Shown: positions 33,401 to 41,777, counted from the stretch's first letter. The stretch: DNA of 64,000 bases from Pseudomonas aestuarii (GCF_027988105.1 NZ_JAQJZJ010000001.1:763023-827022), one strand, 5' to 3'. Notes: generated by a model from the sequence alone, not told the origin. Program-made: numbers and translations.

Positions 33401-33738
33401 TGGGCGTGCTCCATTGGCGTCTGTTCGTAGTGCTGGCGCAGATCGGCACCAGAGGCGCAGTAGCGGTTAGTTGGGGCGTGGCAGGCGCGGCAGTTCATCA
33501 AGTGGTTGATGTACTGGTCGCGGATCTGACGCCAGTTGAGTGAGGCGGTGGCGGCAGTGCAGATGAAGTGCCGCGGCTCTTCACGCGGGCCAGGCTCCGC
33601 GTGCCTGGCAATTGGCTCGGAGCAAGCGGGCGCTCGCCGGGTCGCGTAATCGGCGGCGGGTGGCTCAATTGAAGGCGCTGGAGGATCAGGGCGCGGCATC
33701 ACACCCACCCGTTCAATCAGCCCGGCCAGCAGGCTCAT
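33397..33738 (-). CDS. Small protein with zinc-finger-like C-terminus
   Basis: A 113-residue protein starting MSLLAGLIERVGVMPRPDPPAP, proline-rich in its first half. The C-terminal part HFICTAATASLNWRQIRDQYINHLMNCRACHAPTNRYCASGADLRQHYEQTP has cysteines and histidines arranged as a possible zinc ribbon (HLMNCRACHAPTNRYC). Proteins with this ending occur in Pseudomonas mobile elements, as far as I recall; function unknown. Start and stop overlap both neighbours by 4 bp, consistent with tight coupling. Confidence 0.55.
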   Translation of the reverse strand: MSLLAGLIERVGVMPRPDPPAPSIEPPAADYATRRAPACSEPIARHAEPGPREEPRHFICTAATASLNWRQIRDQYINHLMNCRACHAPTNRYCASGADLRQHYEQTPMEHAQ

Positions 33739-34076
33739 GGCACCACCCAACCTGAATGGCACTTAATCCAATGTTCCTGTGATTTCAAAAACACCGGCAA
33801 CACTGGCAACAGCGGCAACAGCCCCGAACGGCGCGGCCTCCAGCTTTGCAAAGTGTTGCCAGTGCCAATATGACCGGCAACAGTTAGAAGAGAGTAGAGG
33901 GGTAGCGGCGCTCTCTTATGTTGAATATCAGGTGTGTGTTGCCAGTTGTTGCCACTCTTTTTATAGGGTGGCAACGCCTGAAAGCCCCGGCAGGCCTGGC
34001 CGTTGCCGGTGTTGCCACTGTTGCCAGTGATTTTAGGTTCCTGTGAACTTGGGCAACCCTGTTGGGCGGTAGTCAT
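33735..34076 (-). CDS. Possible small protein across the iteron region
   Basis: A 113-residue frame that starts in an ATGA overlap with the helicase gene, which argues for translation. However, its sequence (KITGNSGNTGNGQACRGFQALPPYKKSGNN...) is partly dictated by the 9-bp GTTGCC repeats beneath it, has low complexity and matches no family I know. It may be a real but poorly constrained coupled ORF, or a chance frame over an origin. Confidence 0.3.
   Translation of the reverse strand: MTTAQQGCPSSQEPKITGNSGNTGNGQACRGFQALPPYKKSGNNWQHTPDIQHKRAPLPLYSLLTVAGHIGTGNTLQSWRPRRSGLLPLLPVLPVFLKSQEHWIKCHSGWVVP
33796..34025. repeat. GGCAAC/GTTGCC iteron cluster, candidate replication origin
   Basis: Three GGCAAC units with 9-bp period (33796, 33805, 33814) mirror three GTTGCC units with the same period (34002, 34011, 34020). 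Single units lie between them at 33855, 33876, 33938, 33948 and 33970. The interior has AT-richer stretches (about 33880-33930 and 33955-33966). It sits directly downstream of the DUF927 helicase and TOPRIM primase genes, as expected of an iteron origin. Confidence 0.55.
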
Positions 34077-35863
34077 AGGCCGCCACCTTCTCGGTCCATG
34101 ACCTCTGGATCAATGACATAGAGGCGCGACTGGCCGCCGCCGGGTAGTCGGAAGTTCTTTGTTTTACGTTCGCTGTCTCGGCGAGCAAGGACGTGTGCCC
34201 CTTCCAGCGCCTTGATGACGCGGCTCAGGCCGTAGCCACTGGCAGCCTCCACCAGCGCCGACTTGTTGAACAGGTACAGCCGCTTGGTGCCGATCAGCTC
34301 CCAATAGCCGGCGCGGTTGAACACCTTGGCGTCTGGCGTGTGGTCGTTCACGTCGGAGAAGCGGCTGCTGCCATGGCGGTCGATGAAGTCGAGAATGCCG
34401 GCAAGGATCTGCCGGTCTTCCGCGTTACCGCTACCCACGCGGCTCAGCCATTCGCCATAGAGCAGGCGGCAATCCGCGAGAGCATTGCCCTCGGACCAGG
34501 GCAGCAGCCCGTAGGCGATAGCCATCTCACCAGCCAGGGCGATGACGGCGAAGCGATCCGCCACACGCCCGGCCTGGGCGTTGTCCGCGATGAAGCTAGC
34601 GCGCACCTCGGCAAAATCTTTTAGCAGTCCGGCGCGGTCGTCGCTGGCGAGCAGGTGCTCGACGAATGCCGGCCCCAGGTGGCCATGATGCGCGTCGACA
34701 GCCACGGTCAGCAGTCGGTGGAAATCCGCCCCGGCCAGGCCGTGCAATTCATCGAAGGCGCGGTGGGTGCGGGTGCCGGCGTTCACATCGACCATGCGCA
34801 ACTCTGCGCCGGCATGGGCAGCATTGCCGCCGATGGCCGCGTGCTCGGAAAGCGAGCGCTCACCGCTGGACAGGGTCAGCAGGCGCCACGACAACTTGGC
34901 TCGACCTTCACGCTCGCGGGTCATGGTGCCTTTGCCCTGACCGTTCGCTAGGGAGTAGGCCATCTCCTGCACGCGCTTGGGGTCGGCGCGCTTGATCTCG
35001 TCCAGCGGCAGCAGGGTGTCATTGCGTCCCGATGCCTCGATCTCCAGCCCGCCCTTGGTCATATCCCAGGACGCGGCAAAGATCCCGGGGTCACCCCATA
35101 CCGACGAGCCGATCAGCTGCGCCAGCGACTTGCCGCTGGAGCTGTCGCCGACCAAGTGAACCCCGCCACCCAGTACGCCCACCAGGCTCAACAGCGGACC
35201 AGCCAGGGCGCAGCCGATGGCCAGGGTCAGTACGGGGTTGCCCTCGCACTTGGCCGCCACCTCGACCCGCCAGCCGGCCAGGTCGCCACGCACACGAAAC
35301 AGATTCAGCGCCCGACTGCCGGCCTGATAGCGAACCTTGTCGCTACCCAACGTGCGGCCTGGCAGTACGAATGCTCCTGACTCATGCCAGCCAGGTCGGC
35401 CCGTGGTGGCGAGCACCTGGGCGGGACGCTGCTCGAGCAGGTACTCCATGAAGGCGCCACGCTTTTTCATGGCGATAATCACGCCCATGCCGAACAGGCT
35501 GCGCCGGGCGTCCTCACCGCTGCCGCCGAACACCTCCATGGGAATGATCCACTCCTTCATGCCCCCCTCAGTCAGCAGTCGCAGCAGCCGGCCCTCGCTG
35601 CCGTCGTCGCTGTTGGTGGTGCGCGCAGTGACCGTCACAGGGCTGGCCACCCATTCATCGGTTATTGGTCGATCACCACTGTTCTCGTCGGCAGTGTCGG
35701 TGTCCGTGCCGCGCTTGTAGCTGTGCCAGTACACGCCGGGACGCAGCTTGCGGCCTTTCTCATTGACCACCCAATGTTCGTAGACGCCCCAGCAAGGGCG
35801 GACAGGCTCGACCATGGGGGCTTCGGGGCGCAGGTTGATGATGTTGTGCTCAGGCGATGCCAT
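34073..35863 (-). CDS. DUF927 family helicase/ATPase
   Basis: A 596-residue protein of the DUF927 superfamily (PF06048). The N-terminal 190 residues form the family-specific region with WIIPMEVFGGSGEDARRSLFGMGV. The ATPase core contains Walker A HLVGDSSSGKSLAQ (about residue 245) and Walker B TLLPLDEIKRADP (about 290). C-terminal residues (IKALEGAHVLARRDSERKTKNFRLPGG) resemble a winged helix for DNA binding. With the TOPRIM primase just upstream it would make a primase-helicase pair for element replication. It overlaps the primase gene by 14 bp. Confidence 0.82.
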   Translation of the reverse strand: MASPEHNIINLRPEAPMVEPVRPCWGVYEHWVVNEKGRKLRPGVYWHSYKRGTDTDTADENSGDRPITDEWVASPVTVTARTTNSDDGSEGRLLRLLTEGGMKEWIIPMEVFGGSGEDARRSLFGMGVIIAMKKRGAFMEYLLEQRPAQVLATTGRPGWHESGAFVLPGRTLGSDKVRYQAGSRALNLFRVRGDLAGWRVEVAAKCEGNPVLTLAIGCALAGPLLSLVGVLGGGVHLVGDSSSGKSLAQLIGSSVWGDPGIFAASWDMTKGGLEIEASGRNDTLLPLDEIKRADPKRVQEMAYSLANGQGKGTMTREREGRAKLSWRLLTLSSGERSLSEHAAIGGNAAHAGAELRMVDVNAGTRTHRAFDELHGLAGADFHRLLTVAVDAHHGHLGPAFVEHLLASDDRAGLLKDFAEVRASFIADNAQAGRVADRFAVIALAGEMAIAYGLLPWSEGNALADCRLLYGEWLSRVGSGNAEDRQILAGILDFIDRHGSSRFSDVNDHTPDAKVFNRAGYWELIGTKRLYLFNKSALVEAASGYGLSRVIKALEGAHVLARRDSERKTKNFRLPGGGQSRLYVIDPEVMDREGGGL

Positions 35864-36728
35864 GGGTGTTGCTCCAGGCGACTAAATCGTTGAAGTCGGT
35901 GAGGCTATCGGGCGCAACCTCGGGCCACTCGGGAAAGACCACCTGGCCACCCACCGCGACCGCGGCAGCATTGGCGGCGGCGCGCCCGGGATTGCCTGGG
36001 GTCAGTCGATCGTCGTCGCCAGCGATGATGATCTCGAGATCCGGGTTCTTGGCTCTCAGCCCCAGCGCCACTGGCAGCAAGTTGCCGGCATTCAGCGCGG
36101 AGACCACGGCGGCGCCGGTTTCGGCATGAAGTGTGGCGCCGGTCGCCCAGCCTTCGCAGATGTACAGCGGCTGGCCTGGCTGAATGATCCCGAGCGACGA
36201 ATAGCAGCCCTTGACCATGCCGCCGAACAGAAAGCGCTTGGTGCCGTCCGGGTGGATGCGTTGCAGGTTCACCAGTTGCCCGCCATAGGTCAGCGGCACC
36301 AGCAGCAAGTCACCACGCTGGCGCAGGGCATAGGCGCGGATTGCCTTTGCGATCAGGTAGGGGTGATCGGGACCGGCGCGGCGGGCGTCACGCCATAGCC
36401 GCTTGGCATATTCGGCGGCGGCTTGCTGGCGCTGGTGCTGCTCGGCCTCACGCTGGCGCCGGGCCTGCTCGATGCGCTGGCGTATCAGGTCTGCTTCACG
36501 GTGATCGGCGGGCTTGCGGCTGCTCCAGGTGTGCGAAGTGCCGGCCTTCCAGCTACCGAAACAGCCGGACGCGATGCCGTCAGCGAACAGCAGATACCAG
36601 CCGTTGAGGGTGCCGGATTTGTCGCCAGGCACGCGGAAGCGGTGGATGCTGCCGTCTGGTTCTGGGAGCCAATCCAGCGGCCCGAACACTGTCTGCAAGG
36701 CGTCGCGGTATTGGATCACGCAATCCAT
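35850..36728 (-). CDS. TOPRIM-domain primase
   Basis: A 292-residue protein. The N-terminal part (1-60) resembles the phage primase zinc-binding-like region but lacks cysteine pairs. A basic helix rich in R/Q/E (about 70-115) leads to a P4-type linker (HPYLIAKAIRAYALRQRGDLLLVPL). The TOPRIM domain has the glutamate in YICEGWATGATLHAETG, and IIIAGDDDRL, the DxD metal site. It should synthesise primers for the DUF927 helicase. The ATG at 36728 overlaps the end of a small membrane ORF by 13 bp. Confidence 0.82.
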   Translation of the reverse strand: MDCVIQYRDALQTVFGPLDWLPEPDGSIHRFRVPGDKSGTLNGWYLLFADGIASGCFGSWKAGTSHTWSSRKPADHREADLIRQRIEQARRQREAEQHQRQQAAAEYAKRLWRDARRAGPDHPYLIAKAIRAYALRQRGDLLLVPLTYGGQLVNLQRIHPDGTKRFLFGGMVKGCYSSLGIIQPGQPLYICEGWATGATLHAETGAAVVSALNAGNLLPVALGLRAKNPDLEIIIAGDDDRLTPGNPGRAAANAAAVAVGGQVVFPEWPEVAPDSLTDFNDLVAWSNTHGIA

Positions 36729-36856
36729 AGCAGCACCTCCAGGGCAATCAACAGCACCAGGTCAGCGCCACTCAGCGCGAGGGTGAGCAGGTAGCGGCTG
36801 GCCAAATTTGGGCAAGCCGATCCCATCGGCGCATGGGCACCGTTTTGATTTTTCAT
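36716..36856 (-). CDS. Small single-span membrane protein (46 aa)
   Basis: A short frame: M at 36856, ending ...LLTLALSGADLVLLIALEVLLWIA with stop at 36716. Residues about 22-46 form one hydrophobic helix. It begins 3 nt after the stop of the preceding gene and runs 13 nt into the primase gene, so it is embedded in the operon. No family recognised. Confidence 0.4.
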   Translation of the reverse strand: MKNQNGAHAPMGSACPNLASRYLLTLALSGADLVLLIALEVLLWIA

Positions 36857-36859
36857 GGG

Positions 36860-37063
36860 TTAACCCCTCGGTTCGGCTGGCGTAACGATGGTGATCGGCG
36901 TGCGCTCGACGTCTGCCAATATCTCTCCGAACATGTCGAAGATATCGTGCAGCACCTTGGCGCGGCTGGCGTCCGGCCCAGCCTCGATGACCCGCCACAC
37001 GGCGCGGGACATTGCCGCGAGTACGCGCAGGCCGTCTTTGTCGACTGCGAAGTGCTTGTTCAT
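36860..37063 (-). CDS. Hypothetical small protein
   Basis: A 67-residue protein, MNKHFAVDKDGLRVLAAMSRAVWRVIEAGPDASRAKVLHDIFDMFGEILADVERTPITIV, predicted mostly helical. It is coupled to the upstream gene by an ATGA overlap. No motif recognised; likely an accessory protein of the replication block. Confidence 0.5.
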   Translation of the reverse strand: MNKHFAVDKDGLRVLAAMSRAVWRVIEAGPDASRAKVLHDIFDMFGEILADVERTPITIVTPAEPRG

Positions 37064-37359
37064 TGGCTGCCCCCTCGGCGGCGACGGTCGGCGATGGCAT
37101 TGCGACTGTCAGACAGCTTTGCGGACAGAGTGCCCAGCGATTGCAGCAGCCAGCCAATATCGGTGGCAGTGTCCTTACACAGACCGGTTTCGTCGTTCGA
37201 TGCCGCGCAGGCCAGCAGATTGCCGATAGCAGCTATCCCGAAGCCTATGGACGCCCCTTGCGTCTCGATGGCTTCACTTGCGGCTGCCATGTCTTCGGCA
37301 CTCATGGCCTCGATCTCGGTGAAGTTCGGCAGCAGGGCATTCCAGTTGGCGGCGCTCAT
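37060..37359 (-). CDS. Hypothetical small protein
   Basis: A 99-residue protein, MSAANWNALLPNFTEIEAMSAEDMAAASEAIETQGASIGFGIAAIGNLLACAASNDETG..., helical, with two cysteines (NLLACAASNDETGLCKD) and a basic C-terminus DRRRRGGSQ. No known domain. Overlaps neighbours on both sides by 4 bp. Confidence 0.5.
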   Translation of the reverse strand: MSAANWNALLPNFTEIEAMSAEDMAAASEAIETQGASIGFGIAAIGNLLACAASNDETGLCKDTATDIGWLLQSLGTLSAKLSDSRNAIADRRRRGGSQ

Positions 37360-37526
37360 ACGGCACCCCCTACTTCCAGGGCGCGAGCACGGGCCATTGC
37401 GGCGTTGTACCGGGTCAGGCGGACAGAGAGTGAGCTGTCAGCGTACAGGGCAGCGAAGGCGCGGGCTTTCCAGGCTGCAGCGTGGGCTTTAGATGGATCG
37501 AGGGTAAGGGTATGACGCTTAGTCAT
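37356..37526 (-). CDS. Hypothetical small basic protein (56 aa)
   Basis: MTKRHTLTLDPSKAHAAAWKARAFAALYADSSLSVRLTRYNAAMARARALEVGGAV. It is a short, alanine-rich basic helical protein and the first gene of the leftward block that leads to the primase. The start at 37526 was chosen over longer frames that run into the terminator region. About 290 nt without other genes precede it. Confidence 0.45.
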   Translation of the reverse strand: MTKRHTLTLDPSKAHAAAWKARAFAALYADSSLSVRLTRYNAAMARARALEVGGAV

Positions 37527-37681
37527 GTTGGTAGTCCTTGGATAGCGGATGAAAACTCCACTCCCATGACGCCAATCATGGTGAGCGGAACCGTGCAGGT
37601 TGGCGTGGCAGTCCAAGGGCTGCTGAGCACGAATGCTCCCCACACGGACCGCCCATAAAGGACTTGCCGTGTTGCGGACAC

Positions 37682-37704
37682 AAAAAAACCGCGCAAGAGG
37701 CGGT
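37682..37704 (-). terminator. Terminator after KilA-N gene
   Basis: On the minus strand ACCGC-(7 nt)-GCGGT is followed by seven T residues. It separates the regulator genes (37.8-39.5 kb) from the primase operon, which must therefore have its own promoter between about 37530 and 37680. Confidence 0.55.
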
Positions 37705-37816
37705 GTGTCCGCCTTGGAGTTCAGGACGCCAATCCAGGTCGCTGAATTTGCAGCGACGTGGCCACCATAGCGCCGATGGGGGCGGTTGGCAACGGCTGGA
37801 GATGACTTGGCGACAA

Positions 37817-38491
37817 TCATGCGGCCTTACCTCCCAGCTGCTTGGTCTGCAAGCCCCGCACATACCCCAGCAGGTTAGCCTTGCGCTCAGCGAAGCTCAG
37901 GCCAATGCCGATCAGCACCGTGTCGCGCAGCTCGGCCAGGGTTACCAGCTCCAGCTCGCCGCAGCTCAACTGATCGCGGTTACGACCTGTAAAGGTGCCG
38001 ACCACCACCTCGTTGATTAATCGCGCCTCGTTGATGAAGTGATGACGCTGAGGCGTTCTGCCCTGCGTTTCACAGTTGATCGCCAGTGCGTCACATAGAG
38101 CCCGGTAGCCGATTGCCGCTTCACGCCGTGCGCTGGCCCAGGGTTTCCCCTCGCCGCGCAGCAGGCTATCAATCTGCAGGTCACACCAGACTGCAAACCT
38201 AGTGTCGAGCCACTGAGCGAAACGAACGGCCAGCTTGGGGTGGAGCCACGTCCCAGGAGCTTTACCGCCTCTGCTGGTGCGCGTGAGACCAAAGTGGTTC
38301 TGGCTCACTTTGCCCTCAAGTCCCAGCGCCGAGGCCATTGCCTCTAGGTAGTCGTGGGTATCGCCTAAGCGGAGCCAGTCAACCGGGCGCTTGCCAAATC
38401 GCGCCGCCGCCTCAGTCGCATTGATCCAGCCGTCGGCATTGAAGGCCACGACTTGCCCCTGGTAATCGAATGGAATAATTCGTGCGCTCAT
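37817..38491 (-). CDS. KilA-N domain protein
   Basis: A 224-residue protein. Residues 1-110 form a KilA-N DNA-binding domain: IPFDYQGQVVAFNADGWINATEAAARFGKRPVDWLRLGDTHDYLEAMA...SRGGKAPGTWLHPKLAVRFAQWLDTRFAVWCDLQI. The C-terminal 110 residues (HHFINEARLINEVVVGTFTGRNRDQL...LGYVRGLQTKQLGG) resemble phage antirepressor tails. Probably a phage-type regulator. It overlaps the upstream HTH gene by 4 bp. Confidence 0.8.
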   Translation of the reverse strand: MSARIIPFDYQGQVVAFNADGWINATEAAARFGKRPVDWLRLGDTHDYLEAMASALGLEGKVSQNHFGLTRTSRGGKAPGTWLHPKLAVRFAQWLDTRFAVWCDLQIDSLLRGEGKPWASARREAAIGYRALCDALAINCETQGRTPQRHHFINEARLINEVVVGTFTGRNRDQLSCGELELVTLAELRDTVLIGIGLSFAERKANLLGYVRGLQTKQLGGKAA

Positions 38492-38784
38492 GCTGCAGCC
38501 CTCCCGGTAGGCTCGGTGCCCAGGTAGTACAGCGCTATGCCGCTATGCTTGCGGCCCTGGTCGTCCGTCAGGGTGACGCGGTGGGTGCCGATGCTGTGGC
38601 CAACATCGCGCAGCTCTTGAACTCTTGCTGCTGGGTGGAAAATATTCAGCTCGCTGCGCGCAGTGATCGTATCGATCGGTCCAGCCTGCAGGCGTGCGAG
38701 CAGCCTGGCCCGCTGTGCGCTGCTGCTGGTATCGAGCACGGGCGGGGTGCTGGCGCTGACGTTGAGATCCGTTCGCTGAGTCAT
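38488..38784 (-). CDS. Winged-HTH-like protein
   Basis: A 98-residue protein. After a Ser/Thr-rich leader, the segment SSAQRARLLARLQAGPIDTITARSELNIFHPAARVQELRDVGHSIGTHRVTLTDDQGRKHSGIALYYLG is a helix-turn-helix domain found next to KilA-N genes in phages (helix-turn-helix plus a wing with the sequence VTLTDDQGR). Likely DNA-binding regulator. ATGA overlaps with both neighbours. Confidence 0.65.
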   Translation of the reverse strand: MTQRTDLNVSASTPPVLDTSSSAQRARLLARLQAGPIDTITARSELNIFHPAARVQELRDVGHSIGTHRVTLTDDQGRKHSGIALYYLGTEPTGRAAA

Positions 38785-39272
38785 GCGCACGCTCCTGGCA
38801 GTTCCGCCTCGGCGTCCAAGTGCTTGCTGAGTTTGTCGGCAACGAACTCGCTCAAGGGCGATGCCAGCCAATCCTTTCCACCAACCTCCTGCCACCGCGC
38901 AAAACCAGTCGCCAAGCGTGGGTGAAGCCAGAGGCCCGGTCGAAAGTCTTTCTGACCGCCGCCGGTCGTTGCCGTGCGGATAATCCGACCAGGGTCACCG
39001 CATTCATTGCGGATAACGCCAGCTGCCGCCAGGGCTCGATGGAAGTCGGGCTCATGCCGGCGGGCCTTCTGGAGATCCTGCCATTGAGCGTGGAGTGGGC
39101 GGCCGATTTGCTCAGAAATTTCAGCCAATTGCGGGAGCACTTCGCCAAGTGCCAGATACTCTCGGGCGCTCTTACCGAAGTGTTTTGCCAGAAGACTGGC
39201 GCTGACGAAGCCGTCAGGGCTGATCGCAACGATGTGCTTGCCGCAGTAGTGGATAGCAGGATGGTTGCTCAT
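38781..39272 (-). CDS. KilA-N-like protein
   Basis: A 163-residue protein similar in layout to the neighbouring KilA-N protein: IAISPDGFVSASLLAKHFGKSAREYLALGEVLPQLAEI at the N-terminus, and GQKDFRPGLWLHPRLATGFARWQEVGGKDWLASPLSEFVADKLS at the C-terminus. WLHP-L-A--FA-W is shared with the 224-residue protein. Two tandem KilA-N proteins suggest duplication. It lies between the intact AlpA gene and the HTH gene, coupled to both. Confidence 0.7.
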   Translation of the reverse strand: MSNHPAIHYCGKHIVAISPDGFVSASLLAKHFGKSAREYLALGEVLPQLAEISEQIGRPLHAQWQDLQKARRHEPDFHRALAAAGVIRNECGDPGRIIRTATTGGGQKDFRPGLWLHPRLATGFARWQEVGGKDWLASPLSEFVADKLSKHLDAEAELPGACA

Positions 39273-39499
39273 GCTGCCACCGCCTGATCGCGCTTGGCGA
39301 TCTGGGAGGCAAGCCAGGCTTCGACTTCGGTCACGACGTAATAGGCGGCAGCTTGGCGAGTGCTGCTGAATTTGATTGGTTTAGGAAAGGTTGGGTCTTT
39401 CTTCTTGAGCTTATCCAGGCCCGAGCGAGTTTGGCCGATCCAGTCGCACAGGGCCGGCTGGGGAATTAGAGCTTGGGCTTGGGTTGCGTTGTGGTTCAT
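39269..39499 (-). CDS. AlpA-like excisionase/regulator
   Basis: A 76-residue protein with an AlpA-type winged HTH: PALCDWIGQTRSGLDKLKKKDPTFPKPIKFSSTRQAAAYYVVTEVEAWLASQIAKRD. The FPKPIKF and EVEAWLASQI blocks are typical. In satellites such as P4-like elements AlpA proteins switch on excision and replication. Start at 39499; the 95-nt gap upstream is too short for another gene. Confidence 0.78.
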   Translation of the reverse strand: MNHNATQAQALIPQPALCDWIGQTRSGLDKLKKKDPTFPKPIKFSSTRQAAAYYVVTEVEAWLASQIAKRDQAVAA

Positions 39500-39594
39500 T
39501 CGAATGCCTCCGTATGGTTAACGTAGGCAATTGTCCCGACCGGGGCATCCTCCCCCGCAAGCATCCCCCTATCCCCTTTTTTCGGGGAGCATAC

Positions 39595-40383
39595 CTATCT
39601 ATCTTGCTCCTCAATTTCCCCGCTCGCACGCAAGCGGTCCCAAGCTTTGTCAAAAGCGCCACCGCTGAACAGGTCAGTACGGTCGGCAAGTGCGGCTCGC
39701 ACGTCTGACTTCACCCATTTATGGCCACTTCTGAAAGGCGTTAAGGCCTTGGGAGCATGGCCAAGCTCGTGAAGTTTGTCGATCACGGCCTGCTCTTGGT
39801 GACGCCACTTTTGAACCCATCGGTTCTTTTTGATCGGAGCGCTGCCAGCTCCAAACTCTTTGTTTATTTCTTGCTTTGCTTTGACTGCTTCATGAACAGC
39901 CGTGCAATGCTCCAGCTCCCGGTGCAGATCTCCCGACTCACTCAAGCATGACCTCTGGGAGCTTTCGAACTCATGCACGGCGGCGATGAAACTGCCCGGA
40001 AGCGATCCATGAAGATCACCGGAAACGTCCCGCTTAAGCACGAACTCGACAAGCTGCCGAGGCGTGCATGGGAACAGTAATAGACTGGTGTTATCCACCA
40101 TCATTCTCTGTTGGGCGTCGGCTTTACTTTCAAGCAAAACAAGCGAGTCAGAATAACGCGGCAAAGCTTCGCGTATTTGCTCCTCGCTCCATCCATGCCC
40201 TTTGCTGTCTTCTTTTTTTCCGTGTTCTTCGTCTCCTTTTTTTCCGTTTGGGTGAAAGCGGACGCCATCCATTCCAATCAAGTAGTTGCCACACATGCCG
40301 ATTGGGATATCGGTAATTTCCAGCCAATCACTAATGTCCAGGCTTTGCCGGCAGGCCAGCTCAGTGGATCTTTCCTTTTCCAT
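39595..40383 (-). CDS. Hypothetical protein next to integrase
   Basis: A 262-residue hydrophilic protein, MEKERSTELACRQSLDISDWLEITDIPIGMCGNYLIGMDGVRFHPNGKKGDEEHGKKEDSKGHG... The highly charged middle and a C-terminal helical part (WVQKWRHQEQAVIDKLHELGHAPKALTPFRSGHKWVKSDVRAALADRTDLFSGGAFDKAWDRL) suggest a DNA-associated role, but I recognise no family. The ATG at 40383 has GGGAGGG 8 nt upstream; a GTG at 40389 is an alternative. It lies directly inside the integrase end. Confidence 0.5.
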   Translation of the reverse strand: MEKERSTELACRQSLDISDWLEITDIPIGMCGNYLIGMDGVRFHPNGKKGDEEHGKKEDSKGHGWSEEQIREALPRYSDSLVLLESKADAQQRMMVDNTSLLLFPCTPRQLVEFVLKRDVSGDLHGSLPGSFIAAVHEFESSQRSCLSESGDLHRELEHCTAVHEAVKAKQEINKEFGAGSAPIKKNRWVQKWRHQEQAVIDKLHELGHAPKALTPFRSGHKWVKSDVRAALADRTDLFSGGAFDKAWDRLRASGEIEEQDR

Positions 40384-40485
40384 CCGCACACCCTCCCAGG
40401 CGTTTCCCTTGCTGAATAAATCGGCCGGCCAGGCGGATGGGAAGTCCGCTTTTCACCCCGTCGGGCTAGGCCGGCCAAAACTGTA

Positions 40486-41775
40486 TTAGGCCCGGCTCAC
40501 AAACTCGATCACATTGCTGTCGATCACATTCACCAGGCGGTCAAAATCGGCCCTCTGATTAGGCGTCATACCGGCAGCCAGGCCGTCGAGATAGTCGGCG
40601 TACCACTGCATCATCGCGCGGCGCTGGGGCAGATATTGCGCTTGGTTGTAGATTCCAGAGACACCTGCCTCCTTGTGGGCCAGTTGAGCTTCAACGTGCT
40701 CTTTCAGCCACCCATGTTCTCGTAGCAGTGTGCTCACCGTATGCCTGCTGCCGTGGCCTACAAGCTTGCCGCGATAGCCGACTTTGGAGAGCGTCAGGTT
40801 GATGGTGTTCTCGCTGATCACGGGTTTCTTAGGGCCGATGCCGGGGAACAGGTAGCGACTGCGCCCGGTCATGCGGTGCAGATCGCGCAGGGCGCTCAGC
40901 ATCTGGTGGGAGAGGGGCACCACATGGTCGCGGCGCATCTTCATCTTGGCGGCTGGGATAGTCCACAGGGCGTTGTCGAAGTCGATCTCTGACCACTCAG
41001 CCCAGCGCACCATGCCGGGCCGACTGGCCGTCCATAGACACATCCAGGTCGCGGTACGGGCTGGCAGGCGACTGGTAGTGGCACGCAGACTATGCAGGAA
41101 GGCGGGCAGCTCAGGCTCCAGCAGGTGCGGGTACTGCTTGGCCTTGGGTGTTTTAGTGGATATGGCCAGCAGTTCGCTGGCTGGGTTGTTCTCACACAGG
41201 CCGCGGGCAATGGCCTGGCTGAATATCTGACGCAGGGCCACTCGTACCTTGTCGCGGGTGTTCGTGGCGTTGCGGGCCTCGATGCTGGCCTGTAGGTCGG
41301 CGCAGTCTTTGCGGGTCACTTCGGTGATGGGCTTGTCGCCCAGAGCGGGTAGCACGTCATTGTCGAGGTAGCCCCGCATCAGTCGCAGGGTACTTTCAGC
41401 GAGGCCGTCATCTACCTTGCGCTGGTACCAGTGTTCGGCAGCAGCGCGAAAGGTGTTCGCTGCGGCGATTGAGTCGGCCATCTTGGTGGCTGCCTTGTGT
41501 TCCACAGGGCTCACGCCAGCGGCCAGCAGCTTGCGGACATCGGCCGCCTTCTCCCTCGCCTTTGCGCCTGACAGCTCGGGGTAGCCGCCCAGGCCGTGCC
41601 AAGACCATTTGCCGTCCGGCTTCTTGTAGCGCAGTTCCCAGGATTTGGTGTCGTTGGGCTTCACGCGGAAGTACAGGCCATTGCCGTCTGCCTCACGGTA
41701 GGCCGTGGCCTCGGGTTCGAGGGTCGCCAGAACAGTGTCAGCCAGGGGGCGACGTTTGATGCCTGATCGCTTCAT
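40486..41775 (-). CDS. Tyrosine-type site-specific integrase
   Basis: A 429-residue P4-family integrase. It has an N-terminal arm-binding domain (YREADGNGLYFRVKPNDTKSWELRYKKPDGKWSWHGLGGYPELSGAKAREKA), a SAM-like core-binding domain (about 105-190) and a catalytic domain with arginine in WTASRPGMVRW, GHGSRHTVSTLL (HxxR) and the tyrosine in SGIYNQAQYLPQRR. It is adjacent to tRNA-Gly and reads away from it, as expected. An inverted GGCATACA arm site overlaps the region just upstream of its start, so the protein may control its own expression. Confidence 0.9.
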   Translation of the reverse strand: MKRSGIKRRPLADTVLATLEPEATAYREADGNGLYFRVKPNDTKSWELRYKKPDGKWSWHGLGGYPELSGAKAREKAADVRKLLAAGVSPVEHKAATKMADSIAAANTFRAAAEHWYQRKVDDGLAESTLRLMRGYLDNDVLPALGDKPITEVTRKDCADLQASIEARNATNTRDKVRVALRQIFSQAIARGLCENNPASELLAISTKTPKAKQYPHLLEPELPAFLHSLRATTSRLPARTATWMCLWTASRPGMVRWAEWSEIDFDNALWTIPAAKMKMRRDHVVPLSHQMLSALRDLHRMTGRSRYLFPGIGPKKPVISENTINLTLSKVGYRGKLVGHGSRHTVSTLLREHGWLKEHVEAQLAHKEAGVSGIYNQAQYLPQRRAMMQWYADYLDGLAAGMTPNQRADFDRLVNVIDSNVIEFVSRA

Positions 41776-41777
41776 TG

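Noticed and set aside
33770..34030. CRISPR array, because of short regular repeats.
   Set aside because: Repeats are 6-9 bp with no 28-37 bp repeat/spacer pattern and occur in both orientations.
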